64,000 nucleotides of DNA from Picocystis sp. L7 (lineage: Eukaryota > Chlorophyta > Picocystophyceae > Picocystales > Picocystaceae), in the NCBI GenBank assembly GCA_020975725.1, contig QXJR01000017.1, positions 497,001 to 561,000 on the forward strand, written 5' to 3'. The notes under the pieces are model-generated. The model had not been told where the DNA came from. It did no database searches and saw only the letters and a list, made by a program, of their open reading frames with translations. Made by a program: the position numbers and the translations under genes. The first letter of the stretch is position 1; each line of letters begins with the position of its first letter. Positions 18,632 to 30,593 of this stretch are shown here, in pieces.

Positions 18632-20063
18632 GCATGGGTATGCTGGGTTTAGTCCGTGCCAGTCTCCAGAGCATGTGGCTTTCTACTGGGGAGGGTTCCT
18701 GGGACGGATTGGAGCGTCCGATGGGAGGCTGCGCGGACATGTCTTCTGGGGTATGGGGCCTCTTGCGCAGTGCCACCCAGGAGCTGTCTCCCTTGAGCGT
18801 TCAAGGGGCACAAACGTGTGCCATGAGTGTGCTTCCAACACGGCATTTTGTGGGTCCCTTGGCATTGGACTCCTCTGCGCCGTACGGTGGTGTTCACACG
18901 GCAAGTGTGTCCTTTTCCACACATCTGCTTCCGAGTGCCGCCCACAGTTTCCCGGACGAGTTCCGCTTGTTCCCGGTTCCTCGTGGTTCTTTGGGCAGCC
19001 TTCGTCCTCTCCCGCTGGAGGCTTCCCCGTTGGGTTCTTTGCGCGTGCGCGTGATGGCTGTCGGTTTGAACTTCCGTGACGTGTTGAACGTTTTGGGCAT
19101 GTATCCTGGGGATCCGGGTCCTCCCGGTGGGGACTGTTCCTGCGTCCGTTCCTCTGGCGGCGGTTTCCACTCGGTGGGCGAGTCCGTGTTTGGTCTCTCT
19201 TCGGGTTGCCTTGGCACGCACAGCGTGGCTTGGCGCGAGAGCCTTGCTCCCATGCCCTTGGGTATGACGTTTGAGGAGGCGGCCACCATGCCCACTGTGT
19301 TTGTGACGGTGGACATGTCTCTTCGTCGCTCTTGTGGCATGTTGCCTATGGACGGCGTGTTGGTCCATGCCGCTTCTGGTGGCGTGGGTCTTGCTGCCCT
19401 TCAGTTGGTCCCCTCGTTTGGTGCCCGTGCGTTTTCTACGGCGGGTCCAGCCCACGAAGCGCGCTTTGCTTCGTGGTTTGGGTTCCGTTGGCGTTTGCAG
19501 TTCTCGCGACACTCGTTTTGTGGATTCCTTCAGCCAATTGGGTGGCGTTGGTTTGGTTTTGAACTCCCTTACGTCTACGGGCCTGGTGGGTGCTTCTCTG
19601 TCTTGCCTTGTCCCTTGCGGTCGTTTTGTGGAGATTGGCAAGCGCGACGTGTGGAGCGTGGCGGCTTGTTCGATGGAGCGTGTTGACGTGAGCTACGGTT
19701 TGGTTGCGGTTGACTTTCTTCCCCCTCGCGTGGTAGGGGACGCTCTTTGCAGCTTGTCTCGCGCTTGCTGCCTTGGTTTGGTCCAGGCCTTGACCCACAT
19801 CGTCCATGGCATGGGTTCGACCAGCTCTGCCTTGCGTCAGATGTCCCAGGCGAAGCACGTGGGCAAGGTCGTGGTTCGTTCTCCTTGCAGTTCGGTGTTG
19901 GTTCCTTGGGGTCGCACGTCCTTGACGGGCGGCACGGGCGCCTTGGGTTCTTTGGTCGCGTGTTGGTTGGTGGAGCAGGGTCAGGTTCGCGTTCAGCTTC
20001 CTGGGTCGCACGGGTCGTGCCTCTTCTTCGACCTCCCTGTCTGTTCTGGGCTGGGGGGGTGCG
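18526..20063 (+). pseudogene. Frame-broken bridge inside PKS module 5 (ER and first half of KR)
   Basis: The coding content is that of a normal type B structural KR, ER and KR, but it is spread over different frames. At about 18526 a foreign DH end (CLYEL) is joined out of register to type B sequence (ASNAAGDL), giving a net 10-bp deficit against other copies. Near 19446 this copy has one C more than the others (gggtccagccc, elsewhere gggtcagccc). Near 20000 it again has one extra C (cttcctggg, elsewhere cttctggg). Substitutions also cluster here (for example near 19869 and 20027-20029). Either this is a genuine lesion splitting the PKS into two frames, or it is an unpolished mis-join in a long repeat. 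I favour the assembly explanation, because the coding sequence on both sides looks intact. Confidence 0.75.
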
Positions 20064-23000
20064 GTGGAGTCCCTTCGCGCGGACGCTTCCAGCTCGGAGG
20101 AGTGTTTGCGTTCCCTTTGGGGTGGTTTGCTTGGTTCGACTCCCCTCTGGGGTTTGATGCACGCCGGCGGTGTGTTGATGGACTGCACGGTGTCGAACCA
20201 GACGGTTTCTACGGTCCGCGGCGTGTTTGGTCCCAAGGTGTCTTCCATGCAGTGGTTGGAGTCCTTTGGCGTTGGTTTTCCCTTGGGCAGTTCCGTTTTG
20301 TTCTCTTCTGTGGCTTCCCTTTTGGGTTCCCCGGGTCAGTCGAACTACAGCGCGGCCAACGCCGCATTGGACGCTTGGGCCCACGCCCAGCGTTTGCGCG
20401 GTGGGGTGGCGGTGAGCGTTCAGTGGGGTGCATGGGCCGGGGGCGGCATGGCCACCCAGGATTCCAGCACGGCGCTTCGCGTGGAGCGCACGGGCATGGG
20501 GGTTTTGTCTGCGGACGATGGCCTTGGTGCGCTTCGGGGTGTGTTGTTGGAGGCGGGTTCCCGCGCTTGTTCTTCTTTGGGTTGGGGCGGTCAGTTTGCT
20601 GCGGTCCCTTTTGTTTGGGATGCTTTCCTCCGTAACGTGCAGCGTTCCTCTTCCTCCATTCCTGGCATGTTTTTGGAGTTTGCGGAGGAGGGTGGCCTTT
20701 TGGTGGATGGTTCTGGTCAGGTTTTGTCTTCTTCCTCTGGCGCTTCGGGTGGTGGTTTGGGGGTTTCGTCTCCGTCCCCGTCCTGGATGTTTGGCCTTTC
20801 CCGGGAGGAGCAGTTGGCCTACCTTGTGTCTCAGGTTCAGGAGTCTGTGCGTGGGGTGCTTGGTGCGGATGTGGGTGTGGAGGAGCCTCTGATGGCGGCC
20901 GGTTTGGACTCTTTGGGTGCAGTGGAGGTCCGCAACTCGGTGGAGCGCAAGATGGGCACCGAGCTTCCCAGTACGTTGGTGTTTGACTACCCATCCGTGC
21001 AGGCCATGGCTGGCTTTTTGCTGGAGAGTGTTGGTGGTGCCGTGGAGGCGCCGAATCCCACGGATGCTGTGTTTGATTCGGTGGACGGTACAGTGGGCGT
21101 GCTCCCGTCTCGTTCGGTGGGCGCCCTTTCTTTGTCCACCCACCTTGGCCGTGTGGGTCGGTTGGTTCATTCCAGCGGCGACCGCATCACCAGAGTGCCC
21201 CTGAGCCGGTGGGACTTGGAGGTTCCGTTGAGCGGAACTTTGGGAGGACAAGCACAGTTTGGGTCTTTTGTGCCGCGCGAGGATGTGTTTGATGGCTCGT
21301 GTTTTGGAATTTCGCCGGCTGAGGCTGTTTTGATGGACGCTCAGCAGCGACTTCTTCTGGAAGTTGTTTTGGAGGCACTTGTGGCACATTCAGTTGCAAG
21401 GCGCCACTCGGGTGTCTTTGTGGGTGTGTCATCTGTGGACTATGCCAAGGTCACATCGAAGATGGTTTCCTCTGTTTCTGGTTACAACGCAACGGGTGGA
21501 ACCCTGAGCGTTGCCTCTGGGCGGCTGTCCTACACTTTTGGCATGGGCGGGCCAGCGGTAAGCATTGACACTGCTTGTTCCTCTTCTTTGGTCGGGGCTC
21601 ACTTTGCAGCTCGCAGCATCATCTCGGGCGACTGCCTGGCTGCCTGCGCCAGTGGTGTCAACCTGACCTTGGTTCCGGAGACCACTGCCAGTTTCAACAG
21701 TGCGGGAATGCTTTCCTTGGACGGGCGTTGCAAGACCTTGGATGGCAGTGCCAGCGGTTACGTTCGGGGTGAAGCTTGTGGTTGCCTTGTTTTGGAAGGT
21801 GTGGACCTGGCCAGCGAGATTCCCGCGTTTTGTTCTCTCTTTGTTCGTGGCACGACAGTGAACCAGGACGGGCGTTCCAGTTCCTTGACGGCTCCGAATG
21901 GCCCCGCCCAACAGGATGCCCTTCGTTCTGCATTGCGTTTGGGAGGCCTTGGTCCTTTCCAGGTGAACGAGGTCCAGATGCATGGAACAGGCACTCCTTT
22001 GGGCGATCCCATTGAGGTGGGTGCGCTGAGTGCAGTGCTTCTTTCTGCATCCTCGGTGCAGCGCCCCCCCTTGCTTCTCTCTGCGGGCAAGTCCAGCATG
22101 GGTCACACGGAGCCTGCCGCTGGTGTGATGGGTCTGGCCAAGGCCTGGGCCAGTTTGTCTCACCAGGACGTCCTTCCCATCCTTCACTTGCGCCAGGTGA
22201 ACCCACACGTGTCTTCTGCCCTTGTGGGCGTGGTTGGAGCGGGTCGTGCGGGTGGTTCCACCCTGCTTGGTCGTCAGGCCGGTCCCACGGGGGGGGATTT
22301 GGAGCAGCGCATGCATGTTTGTGGGGTGAGTTCGTTTGCCTTCCAGGGCACCAACGCTCACGCCTTGCTTGCCAGCGGGGAGGGTTTCCCGTCCCGCCGC
22401 ACGGGCGAGGTTTCCCGTTTGCGTTTGTGGCAGCGAGAGAGGCACTGGGTCTGTCCGCGTTCCCACGTTCTGGTTTCACGCAGCATCCCCTTGGATGTTG
22501 GTCGGTTCCATGCCGTTGAGGTTTGCCTTGGGGTGGCAGGCGGTTCGTTCGTTTGGGACCACCGCGTGCAGGACAAGGCAATATTCCCTGGTGCCGGGTA
22601 CTTGGAGTTGGTCTCTTGCGTGGGACCCATGCTTTGGGATCGAGAGGATGCATCTTGCAGCCTTGCTTTCACGGATGCTTCGATTCCTTCTCCGTTGGTC
22701 CTTCCTTCGGGTGCTTTGGAATGTCCTCCTGTGCGCGTTCGTTTGGATTTGCCTTTGGGCTTTGCGGTGGTTCAGTCTGGCTCTCGTTCCGGTTCATGGG
22801 CTTCCCACCTCTCCGGTTCCTATTCCTCGTTGTGGCGTGGAGGGTCAAGCGGCGTTGGTCCTCCCACCCCTGCCTTGCGTTCCCTTTGGTGTGTTTTGGG
22901 CAGAATGGCGTGTGATTTTGCGTTGGCCAGCGGTCGCATTGAAGTGGTTGGGGAGCATGGAGGGTGGGGTTTCCACATGCACCCCGCAGTTCTGGACTGT

Positions 23001-26000
23001 TCTTTGCAGACGGTGGCAGCTCTCAGCATGGAAGAGGAGGGGGGGACGAAGGTCCCGTACGGCCTGCGTGCCTACGTGTGTGTTACCCCTTGCGATGTTG
23101 GGCCAGTGGACGTTGCGGCCTTCCCGGATGCAGACGGGCGGCAAGGAGGCCGTGCGGTCACAACGGACTATTGTTTGTTTGGCTCGTCGGGTACCATCAG
23201 CACGCTGCGTGGGTTGGAGGCTCGCTCCATGGGTGGCGCACGCACCTTGTCTTCTCCTGCCGTGGCCAAGGCATCATCCAACTGCCTGTACAGCGTGACG
23301 TGGCATGCCCATGCAACTGCAAGCAACGCGGCAGGCGACTTGTGCGACTTGGGTGCTTCTTCCTCCAAGATTCAGCGTGGCCTGGAAATCTCCTCCTCTG
23401 CCACGACGGCAGGCAGTCGGCTGAGCATGGGTATGCTGGGTTTAGTCCGTGCCAGTCTCCAGAGCATGTGGCTTTCTACTGGGGAGGGTTCCTGGGACGG
23501 ATTGGAGCGTCCGATGGGAGGCTGCGCGGACATGTCTTCTGGGGTATGGGGCCTCTTGCGCAGTGCCACCCAGGAGCTGTCTCCCTTGAGCGTTCAAGGG
23601 GCACAAACGTGTGCCATGAGTGTGCTTCCAACACGGCATTTTGTGGGTCCCTTGGCATTGGACTCCTCTGCGCCGTACGGTGGTGTTCACACGGCAAGTG
23701 TGTCCTTTTCCACACATCTGCTTCCGAGTGCCGCCCACAGTTTCCCGGACGAGTTCCGCTTGTTCCCGGTTCCTCGTGGTTCTTTGGGCAGCCTTCGTCC
23801 TCTCCCGCTGGAGGCTTCCCCGTTGGGTTCTTTGCGCGTGCGCGTGATGGCTGTCGGTTTGAACTTCCGTGACGTGTTGAACGTTTTGGGCATGTATCCT
23901 GGGGATCCGGGTCCTCCCGGTGGGGACTGTTCCTGCGTCCGTTCCTCTGGCGGCGGTTTCCACTCGGTGGGCGAGTCCGTGTTTGGTCTCTCTTCGGGTT
24001 GCCTTGGCACGCACAGCGTGGCTTGGCGCGAGAGCCTTGCTCCCATGCCCTTGGGTATGACGTTTGAGGAGGCGGCCACCATGCCCACTGTGTTTGTGAC
24101 GGTGGACATGTCTCTTCGTCGCTCTTGTGGCATGTTGCCTATGGACGGCGTGTTGGTCCATGCCGCTTCTGGTGGCGTGGGTCTTGCTGCCCTTCAGTTG
24201 GTCCCCTCGTTTGGTGCCCGTGCGTTTTCTACGGCGGGTCAGCCCACGAAGCGCGCTTTGCTTCGTGGTTTGGGTTCCGTTGGCGTTTGCAGTTCTCGCG
24301 ACACTCGTTTTGTGGATTCCTTCAGCCAATTGGGTGGCGTTGGTTTGGTTTTGAACTCCCTTACGTCTACGGGCCTGGTGGGTGCTTCTCTGTCTTGCCT
24401 TGTCCCTTGCGGTCGTTTTGTGGAGATTGGCAAGCGCGACGTGTGGAGCGTGGCGGCTTGTTCGATGGAGCGTGTTGACGTGAGCTACGGTTTGGTTGCG
24501 GTTGACTTTCTTCCCCCTCGCGTGGTAGGGGACGCTCTTTGCAGCTTGTCTCGCGCTTGCTGCCTTGGTTTGGTCCATGCCTTGACCCACATCGTCCATG
24601 GCATGGGTTCGACCAGCTCTGCCTTGCGTCAGATGTCCCAGGCGAAGCACGTGGGCAAGGTGGTGGTTCGTTCTCCTTGCAGTTCGGTGTTGGTTCCTTG
24701 GGGTCGCACGTCCTTGACGGGCGGCACGGGCGCCTTGGGTTCTTTGGTCGCGTGTTGGTTGGTGGAGCAGGGTCAGGTTCGCGTTCAGCTTCTGGGTCGC
24801 ACGGGTCGCGTCTCTTCTTCGACCTCCCTGTCTGTTCTGGGTTGGGGGGGTGCGGTGGAGTCCCTTCGCGCGGACGCTTCCAGCTCGGAGGAGTGTTTGC
24901 GTTCCCTTTGGGGTGGTTTGCTTGGTTCGACTCCCCTCTGGGGTTTGATGCACGCCGGCGGTGTGTTGATGGACTGCACGGTGTCGAACCAGACGGTTTC
25001 TACGGTCCGCGGCGTGTTTGGTCCCAAGGTGTCTTCCATGCAGTGGTTGGAGTCCTTTGGCGTTGGTTTTCCCTTGGGCAGTTCCGTTTTGTTCTCTTCT
25101 GTGGCTTCCCTTTTGGGTTCCCCGGGTCAGACGAACTACAGCGCGGCCAACGCCGCATTGGACGCTTGGGCCCACGCCCAGCGTTTGCGCGGTGGGGTGG
25201 CGGTGAGCGTTCAGTGGGGTGCATGGGCCGGGGGCGGCATGGCCACCCAGGATTCCAGCACGGCGCTTCGCGTGGAGCGCACGGGCATGGGGGTTTTGTC
25301 TGCGGACGATGGCCTTGGTGCGCTTCGGGGTGTGTTGTTGGAGGCGGGTTCCCGCGCTTGTTCTTCTTTGGGTTGGGGCGGTCAGTTTGCTGCGGTCCCT
25401 TTTGTTTGGGATGCTTTCCTCCGTAACGTGCAGCGTTCCTCTTCCTCCATTCCTGGCATGTTTTTGGAGTTTGCGGAGGAGGGTGGCCTTTTGGTGGATG
25501 GTTCTGGTCAGGTTTTGTCTTCTTCCTCTGGCGCTTCGGGTGGTGGTTTGGGGGTTTCGTCTCCGTCCCCGTCCTGGATGTTTGGCCTTTCCCGGGAGGA
25601 GCAGTTGGCCTACCTTGTGTCTCAGGTTCAGGAGTCTGTGCGTGGGGTGCTTGGTGCGGATGTGGGTGTGGAGGAGCCTCTGATGGCGGCCGGTTTGGAC
25701 TCTTTGGGTGCAGTGGAGGTCCGCAACTCGGTGGAGCGCAAGATGGGCACCGAGCTTCCCAGTACGTTGGTGTTTGACTACCCATCCGTGCAGGCCATGG
25801 CTGGCTTTTTGCTGGAGAGTGTTGGTGGTGCCGTGGAGGCGCCGAATCCCACGGATGCTGTGTTTGATTCGGTGGACGGTACAGTGGGCGTGCTCCCGTC
25901 TCGTTCGGTGGGCGCCCTTTCTTTGTCCACCCACCTTGGCCGTGTGGGTCGGTTGGTTCATTCCAGCGGCGACCGCATCACCAGAGTGCCCCTGAGCCGG

Positions 26001-29000
26001 TGGGACTTGGAGGTTCCGTTGAGCGGAACTTTGGGAGGACAAGCACAGTTTGGGTCTTTTGTGCCGCGCGAGGATGTGTTTGATGGCTCGTGTTTTGGAA
26101 TTTCGCCGGCTGAGGCTGTTTTGATGGACGCTCAGCAGCGACTTCTTCTGGAAGTTGTTTTGGAGGCACTTGTGGCACATTCAGTTGCAAGGCGCCACTC
26201 GGGTGTCTTTGTGGGTGTGTCATCTGTGGACTATGCCAAGGTCACATCGAAGATGGTTTCCTCTGTTTCTGGTTACAACGCAACGGGTGGAACCCTGAGC
26301 GTTGCCTCTGGGCGGCTGTCCTACACTTTTGGCATGGGCGGGCCAGCGGTAAGCATTGACACTGCTTGTTCCTCTTCTTTGGTCGGGGCTCACTTTGCAG
26401 CTCGCAGCATCATCTCGGGCGACTGCCTGGCTGCCTGCGCCAGTGGTGTCAACCTGACCTTGGTTCCGGAGACCACTGCCAGTTTCAACAGTGCGGGAAT
26501 GCTTTCCTTGGACGGGCGTTGCAAGACCTTGGATGGCAGTGCCAGCGGTTACGTTCGGGGTGAAGCTTGTGGTTGCCTTGTTTTGGAAGGTGTGGACCTG
26601 GCCAGCGAGATTCCCGCGTTTTGTTCTCTCTTTGTTCGTGGCACGACAGTGAACCAGGACGGGCGTTCCAGTTCCTTGACGGCTCCGAATGGCCCCGCCC
26701 AACAGGATGCCCTTCGTTCTGCATTGCGTTTGGGAGGCCTTGGTCCTTTCCAGGTGAACGAGGTCCAGATGCATGGAACAGGCACTCCTTTGGGCGATCC
26801 CATTGAGGTGGGTGCGCTGAGTGCAGTGCTTCTTTCTGCATCCTCGGTGCAGCGCCCCCCCTTGCTTCTCTCTGCGGGCAAGTCCAGCATGGGTCACACG
26901 GAGCCTGCCGCTGGTGTGATGGGTCTGGCCAAGGCCTGGGCCAGTTTGTCTCACCAGGACGTCCTTCCCATCCTTCACTTGCGCCAGGTGAACCCACACG
27001 TGTCTTCCGCCCTTGTGGGCGTGGTTGGAGCGGGTCGTGCGGGTGGTTCCACCCTGCTTGGTCGTCAGGCCGGTCCCACGGGGGGGGATTTGGAGCAGCG
27101 CATGCATGTTTGTGGGGTGAGTTCGTTTGCCTTCCAGGGCACCAACGCTCACGCCTTGCTTGCCAGCGGGGAGGGTTTCCCGTCCCGCCGCACGGGCGAG
27201 GTTTCCCGTTTGCGTTTGTGGCAGCGAGAGAGGCACTGGGTCTGTCCGCGTTCCCACGTTCTGGTTTCACGCAGCATCCCCTTGGATGTTGGTCGGTTCC
27301 ATGCCGTTGAGGTTTGCCTTGGGGTGGCAGGCGGTTCGTTCGTTTGGGACCACCGCGTGCAGGACAAGGCAATATTCCCTGGTGCCGGGTACTTGGAGTT
27401 GGTCTCTTGCGTGGGACCCATGCTTTGGGATCGAGAGGATGCATCTTGCAGCCTTGCTTTCACGGATGCTTCGATTCCTTCTCCGTTGGTCCTTCCTTCG
27501 GGTGCTTTGGAATGTCCTCCTGTGCGCGTTCGTTTGGATTTGCCTTTGGGCTTTGCGGTGGTTCAGTCTGGCTCTCGTTCCGGTTCATGGGCTTCCCACC
27601 TCTCCGGTTCCTATTCCTCGTTGTGGCGTGGAGGGTCAAGCGGCGTTGGTCCTCCCACCCCTGCCTTGCGTTCCCTTTGGTGTGTTTTGGGCAGAATGGC
27701 GTGTGATTTTGCGTTGGCCAGCGGTCGCATTGAAGTGGTTGGGGAGCATGGAGGGTGGGGTTTCCACATGCACCCCGCAGTTCTGGACTGTTCTTTGCAG
27801 ACGGTGGCAGCTCTCAGCATGGAAGAGGAGGGGGGGACGAAGGTCCCGTACGGCCTGCGTGCCTACGTGTGTGTTACCCCTTGCGATGTTGGGCCAGTGG
27901 ACGTTGCGGCCTTCCCGGATGCAGACGGGCGGCAAGGAGGCCGTGCGGTCACAACGGACTATTGTTTGTTTGGCTCGTCGGGTACCATCAGCACGCTGCG
28001 TGGGTTGGAGGCTCGCTCCATGGGTGGCGCACGCACCTTGTCTTCTCCTGCCGTGGCCAAGGCATCATCCAACTGCCTGTACAGCGTGACGTGGCATGCC
28101 CATGCAACTGCAAGCAACGCGGCAGGCGACTTGTGCGACTTGGGTGCTTCTTCCTCCAAGATTCAGCGTGGCCTGGAAATCTCCTCCTCTGCCACGACGG
28201 CAGGCAGTCGGCTGAGCATGGGTATGCTGGGTTTAGTCCGTGCCAGTCTCCAGAGCATGTGGCTTTCTACTGGGGAGGGTTCCTGGGACGGATTGGAGCG
28301 TCCGATGGGAGGCTGCGCGGACATGTCTTCTGGGGTATGGGGCCTCTTGCGCAGTGCCACCCAGGAGCTGTCTCCCTTGAGCGTTCAAGGGGCACAAACG
28401 TGTGCCATGAGTGTGCTTCCAACACGGCATTTTGTGGGTCCCTTGGCATTGGACTCCTCTGCGCCGTACGGTGGTGTTCACACGGCAAGTGTGTCCTTTT
28501 CCACACATCTGCTTCCGAGTGCCGCCCACAGTTTCCCGGACGAGTTCCGCTTGTTCCCGGTTCCTCGTGGTTCTTTGGGCAGCCTTCGTCCTCTCCCGCT
28601 GGAGGCTTCCCCGTTGGGTTCTTTGCGCGTGCGCGTGATGGCTGTCGGTTTGAACTTCCGTGACGTGTTGAACGTTTTGGGCATGTATCCTGGGGATCCG
28701 GGTCCTCCCGGTGGGGACTGTTCCTGCGTCCGTTCCTCTGGCGGCGGTTTCCACTCGGTGGGCGAGTCCGTGTTTGGTCTCTCTTCGGGTTGCCTTGGCA
28801 CGCACAGCGTGGCTTGGCGCGAGAGCCTTGCTCCCATGCCCTTGGGTATGACGTTTGAGGAGGCGGCCACCATGCCCACTGTGTTTGTGACGGTGGACAT
28901 GTCTCTTCGTCGCTCTTGTGGCATGTTGCCTATGGACGGCGTGTTGGTCCATGCCGCTTCTGGTGGCGTGGGTCTTGCTGCCCTTCAGTTGGTCCCCTCG

Positions 29001-30593
29001 TTTGGTGCCCGTGCGTTTTCTACGGCGGGTCAGCCCACGAAGCGCGCTTTGCTTCGTGGTTTGGGTTCCGTTGGCGTTTGCAGTTCTCGCGACACTCGTT
29101 TTGTGGATTCCTTCAGCCAATTGGGTGGCGTTGGTTTGGTTTTGAACTCCCTTACGTCTACGGGCCTGGTGGGTGCTTCTCTGTCTTGCCTTGTCCCTTG
29201 CGGTCGTTTTGTGGAGATTGGCAAGCGCGACGTGTGGAGCGTGGCGGCTTGTTCGATGGAGCGTGTTGACGTGAGCTACGGTTTGGTTGCGGTTGACTTT
29301 CTTCCCCCTCGCGTGGTAGGGGACGCTCTTTGCAGCTTGTCTCGCGCTTGCTGCCTTGGTTTGGTCCATGCCTTGACCCACATCGTCCATGGCATGGGTT
29401 CGACCAGCTCTGCCTTGCGTCAGATGTCCCAGGCGAAGCACGTGGGCAAGGTGGTGGTTCGTTCTCCTTGCAGTTCGGTGTTGGTTCCTTGGGGTCGCAC
29501 GTCCTTGACGGGCGGCACGGGCGCCTTGGGTTCTTTGGTCGCGTGTTGGTTGGTGGAGCAGGGTCAGGTTCGCGTTCAGCTTCTGGGTCGCACGGGTCGC
29601 GTCTCTTCTTCGACCTCCCTGTCTGTTCTGGGTTGGGGGGGTGCGGTGGAGTCCCTTCGCGCGGACGCTTCCAGCTCGGAGGAGTGTTTGCGTTCCCTTT
29701 GGGGTGGTTTGCTTGGTTCGACTCCCCTCTGGGGTTTGATGCACGCCGGCGGTGTGTTGATGGACTGCACGGTGTCGAACCAGACGGTTTCTACGGTCCG
29801 CGGCGTGTTTGGTCCCAAGGTGTCTTCCATGCAGTGGTTGGAGTCCTTTGGCGTTGGTTTTCCCTTGGGCAGTTCCGTTTTGTTCTCTTCTGTGGCTTCC
29901 CTTTTGGGTTCCCCGGGTCAGTCGAACTACAGCGCGGCCAACGCCGCATTGGACGCTTGGGCCCACGCCCAGCGTTTGCGCGGTGGGGTGGCGGTGAGCG
30001 TTCAGTGGGGTGCATGGGCCGGGGGCGGCATGGCCACCCAGGATTCCAGCACGGCGCTTCGCGTGGAGCGCACGGGCATGGGGGTTTTGTCTGCGGACGA
30101 TGGCCTTGGTGCGCTTCGGGGTGTGTTGTTGGAGGCGGGTTCCCGCGCTTGTTCTTCTTTGGGTTGGGGCGGTCAGTTTGCTGCGGTCCCTTTTGTTTGG
30201 GATGCTTTCCTCCGTAACGTGCAGCGTTCCTCTTCCTCCATTCCTGGCATGTTTTTGGAGTTTGCGGAGGAGGGTGGCCTTTTGGTGGATGGTTCTGGTC
30301 AGGTTTTGTCTTCTTCCTCTGGCGCTTCGGGTGGTGGTTTGGGGGTTTCGTCTCCGTCCCCGTCCTGGATGTTTGGCCTTTCCCGGGAGGAGCAGTTGGC
30401 CTACCTTGTGTCTCAGGTTCAGGAGTCTGTGCGTGGGGTGCTTGGTGCGGATGTGGGTGTGGAGGAGCCTCTGATGGCGGCCGGTTTGGACTCTTTGGGT
30501 GCAGTGGAGGTCCGCAACTCGGTGGAGCGCAAGATGGGCACCGAGCTTCCCAGTACGTTGGTGTTTGACTACCCATCCGTGCAGGCCATGGCT
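18526..30593 (+). repeat. Type B PKS module tandem array, 4791-bp period, about 2.5 copies
   Basis: Corresponding points recur 4791 bp apart (for example 20227 and 25018; 22523 and 27314). The period equals 1597 codons. The last copy breaks off at about 30593, where the ACP end diverges from the repeat. The same repeat, reverse-complemented, fills much of 51031-63590. Differences from the - strand copies are few at protein level (for example EEEGGTKVP here against EEEGGAKVP there, and FHMHPAV against FRMHPAV). Confidence 0.94.

Noticed and set aside
18526-20063. An intron splitting the + strand PKS
   Set aside because: The stretch encodes recognisable ER and KR sequence in shifted frames, so removing it would delete needed domains. 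Single-base insertions against other copies explain the frame changes better.
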